Source of the DNA: Ulvibacter sp. MAR_2010_11 | GTDB taxonomy: Bacteria > Bacteroidota > Bacteroidia > Flavobacteriales > Flavobacteriaceae | Length of the DNA stretch: 64,000 bases | Direction of reading: 5' to 3' | NCBI RefSeq assembly: GCF_002813135.1 | Contig: NZ_PHTY01000001.1 | Location: 2,413,501 to 2,477,500 of the forward strand | Shown here: piece by piece, positions 36,361 to 44,303 of the stretch | Position numbering within the stretch: position 1 is the first letter of the stretch | How the letters are laid out: each line of letters begins with the position of its first letter | Program-made: the position numbers and the translations under genes | The notes under the pieces: model-generated | Seen by the model: only the letters and a program-made list of their open reading frames with translations | What the model was told of the DNA's origin: nothing | The model's database searches: none

Positions 36361-38109
36361 TTTTCTTTTCCAGAATTTGAATATAAAAAATGCAGAAATT
36401 ACTGCAATTCCAATCAATACGACTGCGCCAAGAGTATTTCCGTAAATAATATAGCCGGTTGCAAACAACGATGAATATACGAATACAATTCCTAAAAGCA
36501 TGGATGCCAAATCGATGGTAAAGACATCGTGTGTTTTTTTGAGTTCAATATTGTTTTCTGAAGCGATTTTCTTAAAAGGTTTCCAGCCATTTCCATAGGG
36601 CGTCACAGCGTTATAAAAGCTTGAGAGGGTAGAGGTATCGGTTGGACGAGTTAGTAAGGTCACACCAATCCAGCAAATTGTGGTGATAGCAACTCCATAG
36701 ATTAATTTTTCATAATCTTCCAGTCCAAAATCTGTAAATTCAAAAAACAACGCCATTACAAAAGACACAATCATTCCTGTAATTTCACTATACGCATTCA
36801 CACGCCACCAAAACCAGCGCAGTATAAAAATGAGTCCCGTTCCCGCGCCAATCTGTAGCAGAATCGCAAATGTACTTAAAGCACTGCTAAGTGCCAGAGC
36901 TAGTAAGGCCGCAAAAACCATTAGTATAACGGTAGAAAATCTACCAACCGCGACCAATTCTTTTTCGGAAGCTTCCGGTTTTACAAAGCGTTTGTAGAAG
37001 TCGAGGGAGATATACGACGATCCCCAGTTAAGATGTGTAGAAATGGTACTCATAAAGGCAGCTATAAGCGAGGCTACGACCAAACCTAATAATCCCGCCG
37101 GAAGATTGGTTAGCATGGCAGAATACCCTAAATCGTGCCCTAAAACGGCATTTGGGAACTCATTCCCAATATCGGCAAGCTGGGGATACAAAACCAGCGA
37201 AGCCAAAGCGATAATAATCCAAGGCCAGGGACGTAATGCATAATGTGCAACGTTAAAAAGCAGTGTAGCACCTATCGCATTTTTTTCATCTTTGGCTGAA
37301 AGCATTCGTTGTGCGATATAGCCGCCGCCACCGGGTTCGGCTCCCGGATACCAAACACTCCACCATTGAACGGCAATAGGTATAATTAATAATACCAACA
37401 ACGATTTCGAATCGTTAAAATCCGGTAGAAAATTGAGCTTGTCTGAAACATTTTCATGTGCCAGTAAATTTTGTAATCCCCCAATTTCGGGCATGTTCAC
37501 AATGTAATATGCGGCCCAAACCGATCCTACCATTGCTACTATAAATTGTAGGAAGTCGGTAAAAATTACACCTCGTAATCCTCCAATTGAGCTATAAATA
37601 ACCGTAACAATAGAAGCATACAATACACATTCCCACGGAGCGAGCCCAAACATGATTCCTCCTATTTTAATAGCGGCCAAACAGACCGAGGCCATAATCA
37701 TTACGTTGAAAAAAACGCCCAGGTAAATGGCTCTAAAACCTCTAAGAAAGGCAGCCTCTTTACCACTATATCTCAGTTCATAAAATTGTAGGTCGGTTAG
37801 CACCTTTGAACGTCGCCATAATTTAGCATACACAAAAACAGTGAGCATGCCTGTAATCAAGAAAGTCCACCAAACCCAGTTCCCGGAAACCCCATGCTGA
37901 CGCACAATATCGGTCACAAGATTAGGAGTGTCTGCTGAAAAAGTGGTAGCAACCATCGAAATTCCCAATAACCACCAGGGCATATTTCTACCGGAAAGGA
38001 AAAATTCTTGTGTGTCCTTACCGGAGCGCTTGGCGACAATAATTCCTATAATGAGAAAAACGGCAAAAAAGGCAAGGATTAAAACCCAGTCGAGCGTGGC
38101 TAATTTCAT
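36358..38109 (-). CDS. Sodium:solute symporter (SSS family)
   Basis: 583 residues with about 13-14 membrane helices. Early signature: KRSGKDTQEFFLSGRNMPWW and GISMVATTFSADTPN (Na+ site region), then LPAGLLGLVVASLIAAFMST, matching the SSS consensus. The ligand may be a sugar, amino acid or organic acid; the sequence does not decide. It is the third gene of a minus-strand run with an HhH membrane protein and an OmpA-like protein (one-base gap to the HhH gene), although these partners do not explain a transport role. Confidence 0.9.
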   Translation of the reverse strand: MKLATLDWVLILAFFAVFLIIGIIVAKRSGKDTQEFFLSGRNMPWWLLGISMVATTFSADTPNLVTDIVRQHGVSGNWVWWTFLITGMLTVFVYAKLWRRSKVLTDLQFYELRYSGKEAAFLRGFRAIYLGVFFNVMIMASVCLAAIKIGGIMFGLAPWECVLYASIVTVIYSSIGGLRGVIFTDFLQFIVAMVGSVWAAYYIVNMPEIGGLQNLLAHENVSDKLNFLPDFNDSKSLLVLLIIPIAVQWWSVWYPGAEPGGGGYIAQRMLSAKDEKNAIGATLLFNVAHYALRPWPWIIIALASLVLYPQLADIGNEFPNAVLGHDLGYSAMLTNLPAGLLGLVVASLIAAFMSTISTHLNWGSSYISLDFYKRFVKPEASEKELVAVGRFSTVILMVFAALLALALSSALSTFAILLQIGAGTGLIFILRWFWWRVNAYSEITGMIVSFVMALFFEFTDFGLEDYEKLIYGVAITTICWIGVTLLTRPTDTSTLSSFYNAVTPYGNGWKPFKKIASENNIELKKTHDVFTIDLASMLLGIVFVYSSLFATGYIIYGNTLGAVVLIGIAVISAFFIFKFWKRK

Positions 38110-38110
38110 A

Positions 38111-38692
38111 TTAGTAGACTTTTAGAGATTTGGCTTGCCCCACCCAGTTATCACGTTCTATTCGTCCCGGGAAAAAATCGATAAGTTCGGTAATGGTTCT
38201 AATGTCTTCATCTTCTAAGCGACTAATTTGCTCGTAGGTGTAAATACCAATTTCATTTAATTTTTGTTCGATATAGGGTCCAATTCCATTGATTTGGGTA
38301 AGATCCTGTCGGTCTTCAACAGTTGCATAGCCAAAGTTATCGAAATTTAATTCGGGAGTAGATTTTGTGTAGGTTACATAACTGGTTCTGGCCTTTTCCA
38401 CTATTTTTTCAGGAGCAGGCTCAGGAGCAGGAGGTGTTATTTGCTCCCGATTTTCCTTCATAACCTCTATAATTTTTGGTCTGATTTCAGTAAAAATTGT
38501 GTCGATATCATGAATGCTTTTAGGAGTTTTCAAGACGTTGACCTCTTGCTTTAACCTTTCGATTACGCCTCTGTATTTAGATTTATGTAGCCACCATGAT
38601 GAAAAATAGCCAATTAAAAATGTGCTGAACATGAGTATTAGGATGCCTGCATATTCGGGCAATTGGTCTATAAATGCATTGAAATCAATCAT
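38111..38692 (-). CDS. Membrane protein with a C-terminal helix-hairpin-helix domain
   Basis: 193 residues. One membrane helix near residues 14-33 (YAGILILMFSTFLIGYFSSW), a charged coiled linker (40-100), a Pro/Glu-rich hinge (TPPAPEPAPEK) and a C-terminal helix-hairpin-helix domain (about 125-190) with LTQINGIGPYIEQKLNEIGI and YTYEQISRLEDEDI. The same HhH type occurs attached to ribosomal L21/NuoE-like proteins and may bind nucleic acid or protein. Its start overlaps the OmpA-like stop by 4 bases. Confidence 0.8.
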   Translation of the reverse strand: MIDFNAFIDQLPEYAGILILMFSTFLIGYFSSWWLHKSKYRGVIERLKQEVNVLKTPKSIHDIDTIFTEIRPKIIEVMKENREQITPPAPEPAPEKIVEKARTSYVTYTKSTPELNFDNFGYATVEDRQDLTQINGIGPYIEQKLNEIGIYTYEQISRLEDEDIRTITELIDFFPGRIERDNWVGQAKSLKVY

Positions 38693-39693
38693 AGGTTCAT
38701 ATAAAATTTTACTTCCACTCTACGGTTGGCATTTCGACCACTCTCAGTATGGTTGGAATCTATAGGTTCAGCCTCCCCTCTGGAGGTGGCTTTTATTTTG
38801 GCGCTGTCAATTTTTCCTTTATTTATGAGATACCATCTTACTTGTCTGGCGAATTGAAGCCCCATGATAAAATTGTCGTTTGCATTTCCAACATTATCGG
38901 TATGGCCAATAACTTCGACATTAATATCCGGATTTTCTTCAACAATCTGCACTACTTCGGCCAAGAGTGTTTTCAAATTTTCGTTTACCATAATTCCCGT
39001 AGTCGAAAAATTTGGGTACACTATGGTAGATTCTGGAATTTTATTCTTCAAAGTTGAAATTCGCTTAGTATCTATTGGCTTAAAGGAGAATGTAAAACTG
39101 TTTGAAAAGGTATTATTTGTAGTGAAATCTATTTCCTTAATAAAGGGTCTTACCACAATTTTATCACTCGAAATGCCCATGTTTACAAGAATCTCTTTTA
39201 TTTTCATACCTCTTTGAATTCCTAAATTGGGAGATGTAATATTTTCATCTGCGCTGTAAAGAGAAGCAATGTGAATTTCTCTGTCCGGATGTTCCAACAT
39301 ATAGGTGTTCAACTTGTATTTGAAATCTACAGAGCTTTTAGGAATGACAATTTCCGGGCTATTCTTGGTGATAATAATTCCTTCCTTGTATAAAAAAATA
39401 ATATCTCCGTCATTGGTTATCGCCTTTAAACCAGGAGCGACAGCAGAAATTTCCTTTATATTTTCCTGTGTTACAAACAAAGAATCCTCGATCGAAATAA
39501 TTGGGATAATGGAATCTCCCAAAGCATCTCCATTTATTTCTTCATTATCCTGGAGCTCATTATCGAGAAGATCCCGGGTATTTTCGGAATCTATTTTTGC
39601 GGTGTCATTGTTAGGTTTCAGCCAAGAATATAACCACAATCCAAAAAAGGACCATACTAAAAAGACTGCAAGGGCAATAAAAAATCTTTTCAT
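38689..39693 (-). CDS. Inner-membrane-anchored OmpA-domain protein
   Basis: 334 residues. The N-terminus is an uncleaved membrane helix (FFIALAVFLVWSFFGLWLYSW) with no lipobox, followed by an acidic linker, a BON/OmpA-like first repeat (about 130-205) and a C-terminal OmpA peptidoglycan-binding domain (about 225-330: VEVIGHTDNVGNANDN, LQFARQVRWYLINKG, ATSRGEAEPI, GRNANRRVEV). It should hold peptidoglycan from the inner membrane, like MotB. First gene of the run with the HhH protein (4-base overlap). Confidence 0.85.
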   Translation of the reverse strand: MKRFFIALAVFLVWSFFGLWLYSWLKPNNDTAKIDSENTRDLLDNELQDNEEINGDALGDSIIPIISIEDSLFVTQENIKEISAVAPGLKAITNDGDIIFLYKEGIIITKNSPEIVIPKSSVDFKYKLNTYMLEHPDREIHIASLYSADENITSPNLGIQRGMKIKEILVNMGISSDKIVVRPFIKEIDFTTNNTFSNSFTFSFKPIDTKRISTLKNKIPESTIVYPNFSTTGIMVNENLKTLLAEVVQIVEENPDINVEVIGHTDNVGNANDNFIMGLQFARQVRWYLINKGKIDSAKIKATSRGEAEPIDSNHTESGRNANRRVEVKFYMNL

Positions 39694-39898
39694 TTTGCGG
39701 TAAAAGCTTGTTTTATAAAGGTATGAGGTTTAAAATGGGACCCCTAACAAATCTATAAAAATTATTGGCCTTTTACTTACAATATCTTACATCTTTTCCA
39801 CATAATTTTGTGCATAAATTATTATACATTGAAGTTGCTTCAAATAATGAGCCCACCCTATTTTTTTCTATCTTTAAAAAGTAAATATCAATTTAATC

Positions 39899-40987
39899 AT
39901 GGCGAGAAGGAAAAAACGTAAATCATGGCTGCCACAGAACAAGCCAAAGACCATAAAGAACTTGTCGCCGGGGACGGTTGCATATACAGGGAAAAAAGAA
40001 GCTACAGTCACTGAACTTGAAATTATTGACTATTCCAAGGAAGAATTCCATAAAATAGAAACTAATAATGTTGAGGATGGTTTTAAGTTTAAAGGATCGG
40101 GGCACATTACCTGGATTAATGTTAATGGTTTAAACAACGTTGGTGAAATTATTAAATTAGGTAATCATTTTGAGCTTCATCCTCTAATTCAGGAAGACAT
40201 TGTAAGTACCTATCAACGCCCTAAAATTGATGAGTACAATGAATATCTCTTTATTGTATTTAAAATGCTTCGCTATGGAGAAAATGGTGAATTTATTAAC
40301 GAGCATGTAAGCTTGGTACTCGGGAAGGATTATGTGCTCACTTTTCAAGAAGCGGACGGGGATGTATTTAATGAAATTAGAGAACGAATAGAACTTCCTG
40401 CCGGTAGAATACGCAATTTTGGACCGGACTATCTAATGTTTGCTATACTAGATGCTGTGGTAGATAATTACTTCAGTGTCCTCGAATTTTTGAGCGTAAA
40501 AATTGAAGAATTGGAAGATCAGCTATTCGAAGCAAGGGTTGAAAATGATATCACGCAGGATATTCAGGATCTCAAAAAAGAAATTCTGAGGATTCGAAGA
40601 GCTATTATACCACTTAGGGAGGTCATTAACAGGTTAGAGAAAATAGAGAGTCCTTTGATTGAAGAACGAACCCAAACCTATATTCGGGATTTATACGACC
40701 ATATTATTCAGGTTAGTGAAAGTGTTGATCTTTACAGGGAGATGATTTGGGGCCTTATGGATATGTATATGACTACCATTAGTAATAAAATGAATGAAGT
40801 GATGAAAGTACTTACCATTATGGCTTCCATCTTTATTCCTTTAACATTTATGGCGGGTATTTACGGAATGAATTTCGAACACATGCCCGAACTTCATTTT
40901 AGATACGGATATTATTATTTATGGGGAGCTATGATCCTTGTGTTTATAGGCATGCTCTACTATTTTAAACGTAAAAAATGGTTATAA
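39899..40987 (+). CDS. corA: Magnesium/cobalt transporter CorA
   Basis: 362 residues. A long cytoplasmic alpha/beta and coiled-coil domain (1-295; EDIVSTYQRPKIDEYNEYLF) precedes two C-terminal membrane helices (about 300-322 and 335-355) with the defining IYGMNFEHMPE (GMN filter motif). It forms a pentameric Mg2+ channel. The N-terminus is unusually basic (MARRKKRKSWLPQNK). A TATCTTTA sequence about 25 bases upstream is a weak -7 match. Single gene with strong terminator. Confidence 0.96.
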   Translation: MARRKKRKSWLPQNKPKTIKNLSPGTVAYTGKKEATVTELEIIDYSKEEFHKIETNNVEDGFKFKGSGHITWINVNGLNNVGEIIKLGNHFELHPLIQEDIVSTYQRPKIDEYNEYLFIVFKMLRYGENGEFINEHVSLVLGKDYVLTFQEADGDVFNEIRERIELPAGRIRNFGPDYLMFAILDAVVDNYFSVLEFLSVKIEELEDQLFEARVENDITQDIQDLKKEILRIRRAIIPLREVINRLEKIESPLIEERTQTYIRDLYDHIIQVSESVDLYREMIWGLMDMYMTTISNKMNEVMKVLTIMASIFIPLTFMAGIYGMNFEHMPELHFRYGYYYLWGAMILVFIGMLYYFKRKKWL

Positions 40988-40990
40988 TGA

Positions 40991-41024
40991 AAAAGGTTTC
41001 AGAAATTCTGAAACCTTTTTTTTA
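40991..41024. terminator. Bidirectional terminator between corA and the next gene
   Basis: AAAAGGTTTCAG-AAATT-CTGAAACCTTTT, a 12-bp stem with T8 on the plus side; convergent genes on both sides. Confidence 0.9.
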
Positions 41025-41038
41025 TATAAAATAATTGC

Positions 41039-41470
41039 CTATCGCAGCCATCCCTTTTGGGAAGCTCCCTTGCTGTAATAATACAAAAAAATAGCGACAG
41101 TTATTACCAGTAGTGGCATTATAACCGCTTCATTGCCATAAACCACCATAGAGTCTGTCGCAAATAACCAATAACCCATTTGGATAAGTATGGCAATTAA
41201 AGAGACAAAAAATAAGGGAACAGCCAATTTTTTACGGAGTAATAGTAATAAACAGCCTAATAGTCCCGCAAAGACGGCGATAGCAAAAACAATGGAGTGC
41301 CACATGGGAAGCCCGCTCATTAATGCTATTTGCTCTTCAGTCATTGCTTCCATCATCTCGTCTTTTAAGAGCGTAGTACTCAAATATTGAAAGACGCCCC
41401 TAATGTTCCAAATAAGAGCAATTACGGCTATAATCCAATAGGCGACATTGGGTTTGTTTGTTGTTGTCAT
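41039..41470 (-). CDS. Four-helix membrane protein of unknown function
   Basis: 143 residues from ATG 41470 (MTTTNKPNVAYWIIAVIALI). Four hydrophobic segments (about 9-30, 58-80, 84-104, 112-132) with a short polar insert LKDEMMEAMTEEQIALMSG between the first two. No motif that I recognise. Not linked to neighbours by an operon. Frame extends to 41497, but the extra nine residues are not signal-like. Confidence 0.7.
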   Translation of the reverse strand: MTTTNKPNVAYWIIAVIALIWNIRGVFQYLSTTLLKDEMMEAMTEEQIALMSGLPMWHSIVFAIAVFAGLLGCLLLLLRKKLAVPLFFVSLIAILIQMGYWLFATDSMVVYGNEAVIMPLLVITVAIFLYYYSKGASQKGWLR

Positions 41471-41544
41471 AGTGATTGGTTTAAGGTTGTACTTCATAAA
41501 TGTACATATTTTTATTTTATCTTTAGAAATCTAAACACCAAGAG

Positions 41545-42228
41545 ATGTCTGTTGTAATCCCAAAATCTGTCTTTACTTTTCTGAATAATCTAAAAGAGAA
41601 TAACCATCGCGACTGGATGACCGAACACAAAAAAGAGTACTTGGCAGGGGAAAAAGTCTTAAAACAGTTTTATGCCGAAGTGGAAGATGGGCTCAATAAA
41701 ACCGATAAAATAGCCAAGGTGAAAATATTTCGTATCAACCGCGATATACGTTTTAGTAACGATAAAACACCGTATAACGTACACCGAAGCGCGAGCTTTA
41801 GCAGAGCAGGTGAGGACCGTCGGGGTGGGTATTATTTACGACTCGAACCCGGAGCGTCTGCGATGGCTGGCGGCTTCTGGGATCCTAATCCGGCCGATTT
41901 ACTGCGCATTCGAAAGGAATTTGAAATGGATGCTTCCGAAATTCGTAAAATTTTGCAACAAAAAGATTTTAAAAAGGCTTTTGACGGATTTATTGAAGAA
42001 TATGCGGTGAAAACAGCACCAAAAGGCTTCAGTAAAGAAGATTTAAATATTGACCTTATCCGACTGAAAAGTTACTTCGTTGTACATAAATTCACCGATG
42101 CCGAAGTGTTTTCAGAAGATTTCAAAGATAATTTATTGCATCACTATCAATTACTGCGTCCGTATTTCAATTATATGAGCGATGTGTTAACCACAGATAT
42201 GAACGGTGTTTCCTTATTAAAAAACTAA
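41545..42228 (+). CDS. DUF2461-family protein
   Basis: 227 residues. Conserved blocks of this family are visible: FLNNLKENNHRDWMTEHKKEY at the start (I quote the pattern, WxxxxKxxY), KVKIFRINRDIRFSNDKTPY and GGYYLRLEPGASAMAGGFW. It is cytoplasmic; the biochemical role is not established. A TATCTTTA sequence about 25 bases upstream could be its -7 element. Confidence 0.9.
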   Translation: MSVVIPKSVFTFLNNLKENNHRDWMTEHKKEYLAGEKVLKQFYAEVEDGLNKTDKIAKVKIFRINRDIRFSNDKTPYNVHRSASFSRAGEDRRGGYYLRLEPGASAMAGGFWDPNPADLLRIRKEFEMDASEIRKILQQKDFKKAFDGFIEEYAVKTAPKGFSKEDLNIDLIRLKSYFVVHKFTDAEVFSEDFKDNLLHHYQLLRPYFNYMSDVLTTDMNGVSLLKN

Positions 42229-42255
42229 ATTTGAATTGTACACTCAGAAAATATT

Positions 42256-42364
42256 TTATAAGTCATTTCACTTATAATCGACAATTATAAGCTTTTTTAC
42301 TTATAATTTGGTTTTATAAGCATTTTCGCTTATAATTGTACTGTATAAGCTTTGTTACTTATTA
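42256..42364. repeat. Four inverted repeats at exact 29-bp period (operator array)
   Basis: Four copies of TTATAAG-N8-CTTATAA at 42256-42277, 42285-42306, 42314-42335 and 42343-42364. Starts are exactly 29 bases apart; copies 1-3 are perfect in both arms, copy 4 is GTATAAG-N8-CTTATTA. The 7-base spacers differ. The last copy ends one base before the start codon of the SatD-like gene (42366). Such regular, close placement suggests cooperative binding of a dimeric protein, perhaps the HTH protein encoded next to it. Confidence 0.85.
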
Positions 42365-42365
42365 T

Positions 42366-43037
42366 ATGAAAACAAAAAATATTGCGGTTTTAAGTTGTGA
42401 CATTGTAAGTTCTACACAATACACTCCTAAAGTATTCAAAGATTTACTCGAGGTGATAAAGGAGGAATTTGCAATAATTTCCGGGATGTATCCTACCCAA
42501 AAGGTGCTATTTGCAATGTCTCGCGGAGATAGCTTTCAGGGAATAGTGGAAGATTCTGCGTCTGCACTAAAAATTGCATTGCACTTAAAAGCGGGTATTA
42601 TGAAGTTTGGCAGTGAAACTGTCCAATCAAAGGCAGTAACCAACGCCGATGTTAGAATTTCTATCGGGATAGGTACGGCAGACTACAACGAAAACTCAAT
42701 TGCAGAAAGCAATGGAGAGGCATTTCACTTTTCGGGAAGGACCTTAGACAAAATGAAAGGGGAGAGCACTAAGCTGACACTTACCACATCCCGAAAAGAG
42801 GTGAATGAAGAATTTAAAGTGAGTTTTAAATTTTTAGATTCTGTTACCGATCGTTGGTCTATTTCTTCGGCTGAAGTTGTGTATTATCTATTGAAAGGAT
42901 ATACCGAGCAACAAATCGCAGACCGACTGGATAGAAGTCAGGCGGCAATCAACCTTCGAAAAAAAGCAGCCGGTTGGGAGGAAATTCAATTGTTATTAAA
43001 CCGCTATGAACAAGTAGCAAAAATGTATTTTGTATGA
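42366..43037 (+). CDS. SatD-like protein: cyclase-like domain plus helix-turn-helix
   Basis: 223 residues from ATG 42366; the frame open to 42336 runs inside repeat copy 4 and is rejected. Residues 1-155 have the layout of a class III nucleotide cyclase: VLSCDIVSST (first metal Asp), MSRGDSFQG (second Asp), RISIGIGTADYN and GEAFHFSGRTLDKM, where the usual Asn of the N-x3-R pair is His and the Arg is kept. The C-terminal 60 residues are an HTH (YTEQQIADRLDRSQAAINLR). I assign it to the SatD family from memory. It could be a sensor-regulator that binds the repeats before it. Overlaps the next gene by 4 bases. Confidence 0.75.
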   Translation: MKTKNIAVLSCDIVSSTQYTPKVFKDLLEVIKEEFAIISGMYPTQKVLFAMSRGDSFQGIVEDSASALKIALHLKAGIMKFGSETVQSKAVTNADVRISIGIGTADYNENSIAESNGEAFHFSGRTLDKMKGESTKLTLTTSRKEVNEEFKVSFKFLDSVTDRWSISSAEVVYYLLKGYTEQQIADRLDRSQAAINLRKKAAGWEEIQLLLNRYEQVAKMYFV

Positions 43038-43765
43038 AATATGAATTAGTTTTAGCCTTGCAATTGATTTTGGCGCATGTTGTTACCGACTTCCTGTTGC
43101 AGTCTGAAAAGTTAATCGAGCAAAAACGCACCAAAAAAGCGCGAGCACCATTTTTATACTTTCATGCGGCCCTGGCAGGGTTACTAACCTACCTAATTGT
43201 GCAAGATTGGAGTATGTGGCTGATTCCTGTAATTATTAGTGTTACACATTTTTTTATAGACCTATGGAAGTTGCATAAGAACGGCAATACCTTAAAATAT
43301 TTCCTTTTAGATCAATTGTTCCATATACTGGTGCTATTGGGTGTCTGGTTATATCTTACCGATAATTTTGATGCGGTGATTCCTTTTATAACAGATTTAC
43401 TAAGCTCAAAAGCGGCATTGGTGATAGGAATAGGGTATCTGGTAGTTATTTTTCCCGTTGGCTTTATCATTGGTCTGGCAACTCAGCGCTGGCAAGATGA
43501 AATTGCACAGGAAGACGAACTCACCAGTTTAAAAAAAGCAGGCCGTTATATTGGAATTTTCGAACGAATTTTGGTGCTTACCTTGATTCTCACCAATAAT
43601 TTTTCGGCAATAGGCTTTTTAATAGCCGCCAAATCTATTTTACGTTTTAGTGATAAAGGCAAAAGCGGCGGTAGAAAACAGACCGAATACGTGCTTATTG
43701 GAACGCTTATGAGTTTTGCGCTCACCATAATTATTGGGTTCTTAATGCGCGTACTCGTATTCTAA
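43034..43765 (+). CDS. DUF3307-family polytopic membrane protein
   Basis: 243 residues with about six membrane helices. It has the conserved polar motifs of DUF3307: HVVTDFLLQSEKLIEQK, THFFIDLWKLHK and LLDQLFHILVLLG. His and Asp residues at helix ends resemble those of membrane metal-dependent hydrolases, though no activity is known. Its ATG overlaps the SatD-like stop (ATGA), so the two proteins are made together; the pair looks like a regulator and its membrane effector. Its 3' end overlaps the convergent gene by 24 bases. Confidence 0.88.
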   Translation: MKYELVLALQLILAHVVTDFLLQSEKLIEQKRTKKARAPFLYFHAALAGLLTYLIVQDWSMWLIPVIISVTHFFIDLWKLHKNGNTLKYFLLDQLFHILVLLGVWLYLTDNFDAVIPFITDLLSSKAALVIGIGYLVVIFPVGFIIGLATQRWQDEIAQEDELTSLKKAGRYIGIFERILVLTLILTNNFSAIGFLIAAKSILRFSDKGKSGGRKQTEYVLIGTLMSFALTIIIGFLMRVLVF

Positions 43766-44149
43766 CAACTGAATATTATTCTTAAGACGCTCCTTTACAA
43801 TATTCATCATCCGCTTGTTTAAAGCAGAAGAATTTTCAATGTACAGTTCGTATTCTTCCAGAGTGAACTGCCCAATAATGATGCCTTTCAGCGAATTACG
43901 AAATTTCATATCCTTGTGAATGGCATTCTCAATATAATCCAGCCGTTTTTCAATGGTGAGATCATAGAAAACGTTTTTGTGTTTTCGAGCATAATTAATA
44001 AATACCGCCACCAATAAGTCGTTCTGTAATTTGGTAACGGGGCGTAATGTTTTATTCTGAAAGGCCTCTTCCGAAGACATTGTGGTGGTTACTACTGCAG
44101 AAGTGATTCGGGGGCGTAAACTCAAAAGCGTGGCATCGCGTGCGTCCAT
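43742..44149 (-). CDS. Small helical cytoplasmic protein of unknown function
   Basis: 135 residues, mostly helical. Recognisable stretches: MDARDATLLSLRPRITSAVV, LQNDLLVAVFINYARKHK, RLDYIENAIHKDMKFRN and LKGIIIGQFTLEEYELYIEN. No signal peptide, no membrane helix, no catalytic pattern. The last 24 bases overlap the 3' end of the convergent DUF3307 gene. Family not recognised. Confidence 0.75.
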   Translation of the reverse strand: MDARDATLLSLRPRITSAVVTTTMSSEEAFQNKTLRPVTKLQNDLLVAVFINYARKHKNVFYDLTIEKRLDYIENAIHKDMKFRNSLKGIIIGQFTLEEYELYIENSSALNKRMMNIVKERLKNNIQLLEYEYAH

Positions 44150-44303
44150 GATATTTGGTTTTTATTAAAAGTAGAGAATGTTTTGTAGCTTTTTTCCGAA
44201 AAACGCCTGAGTTATAAACGAGGTTGTTAACAATATTCAAGTTAAAGTAGTCTTAATCAACTCACTATTTTACAGTGTTTTGCCTAATTTTAAAATAAAA
44301 ATT

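Noticed and set aside
42256-42364. Regular repeat array as a mini-CRISPR
   Set aside because: The repeats are 22 bp palindromes with only 7-base spacers, and there are no cas genes; an operator array fits better.
44280-44303. TTG start for the aldehyde dehydrogenase
   Set aside because: The ATG at 44304 begins the usual N-terminus; the extra eight residues are AT-rich leader.
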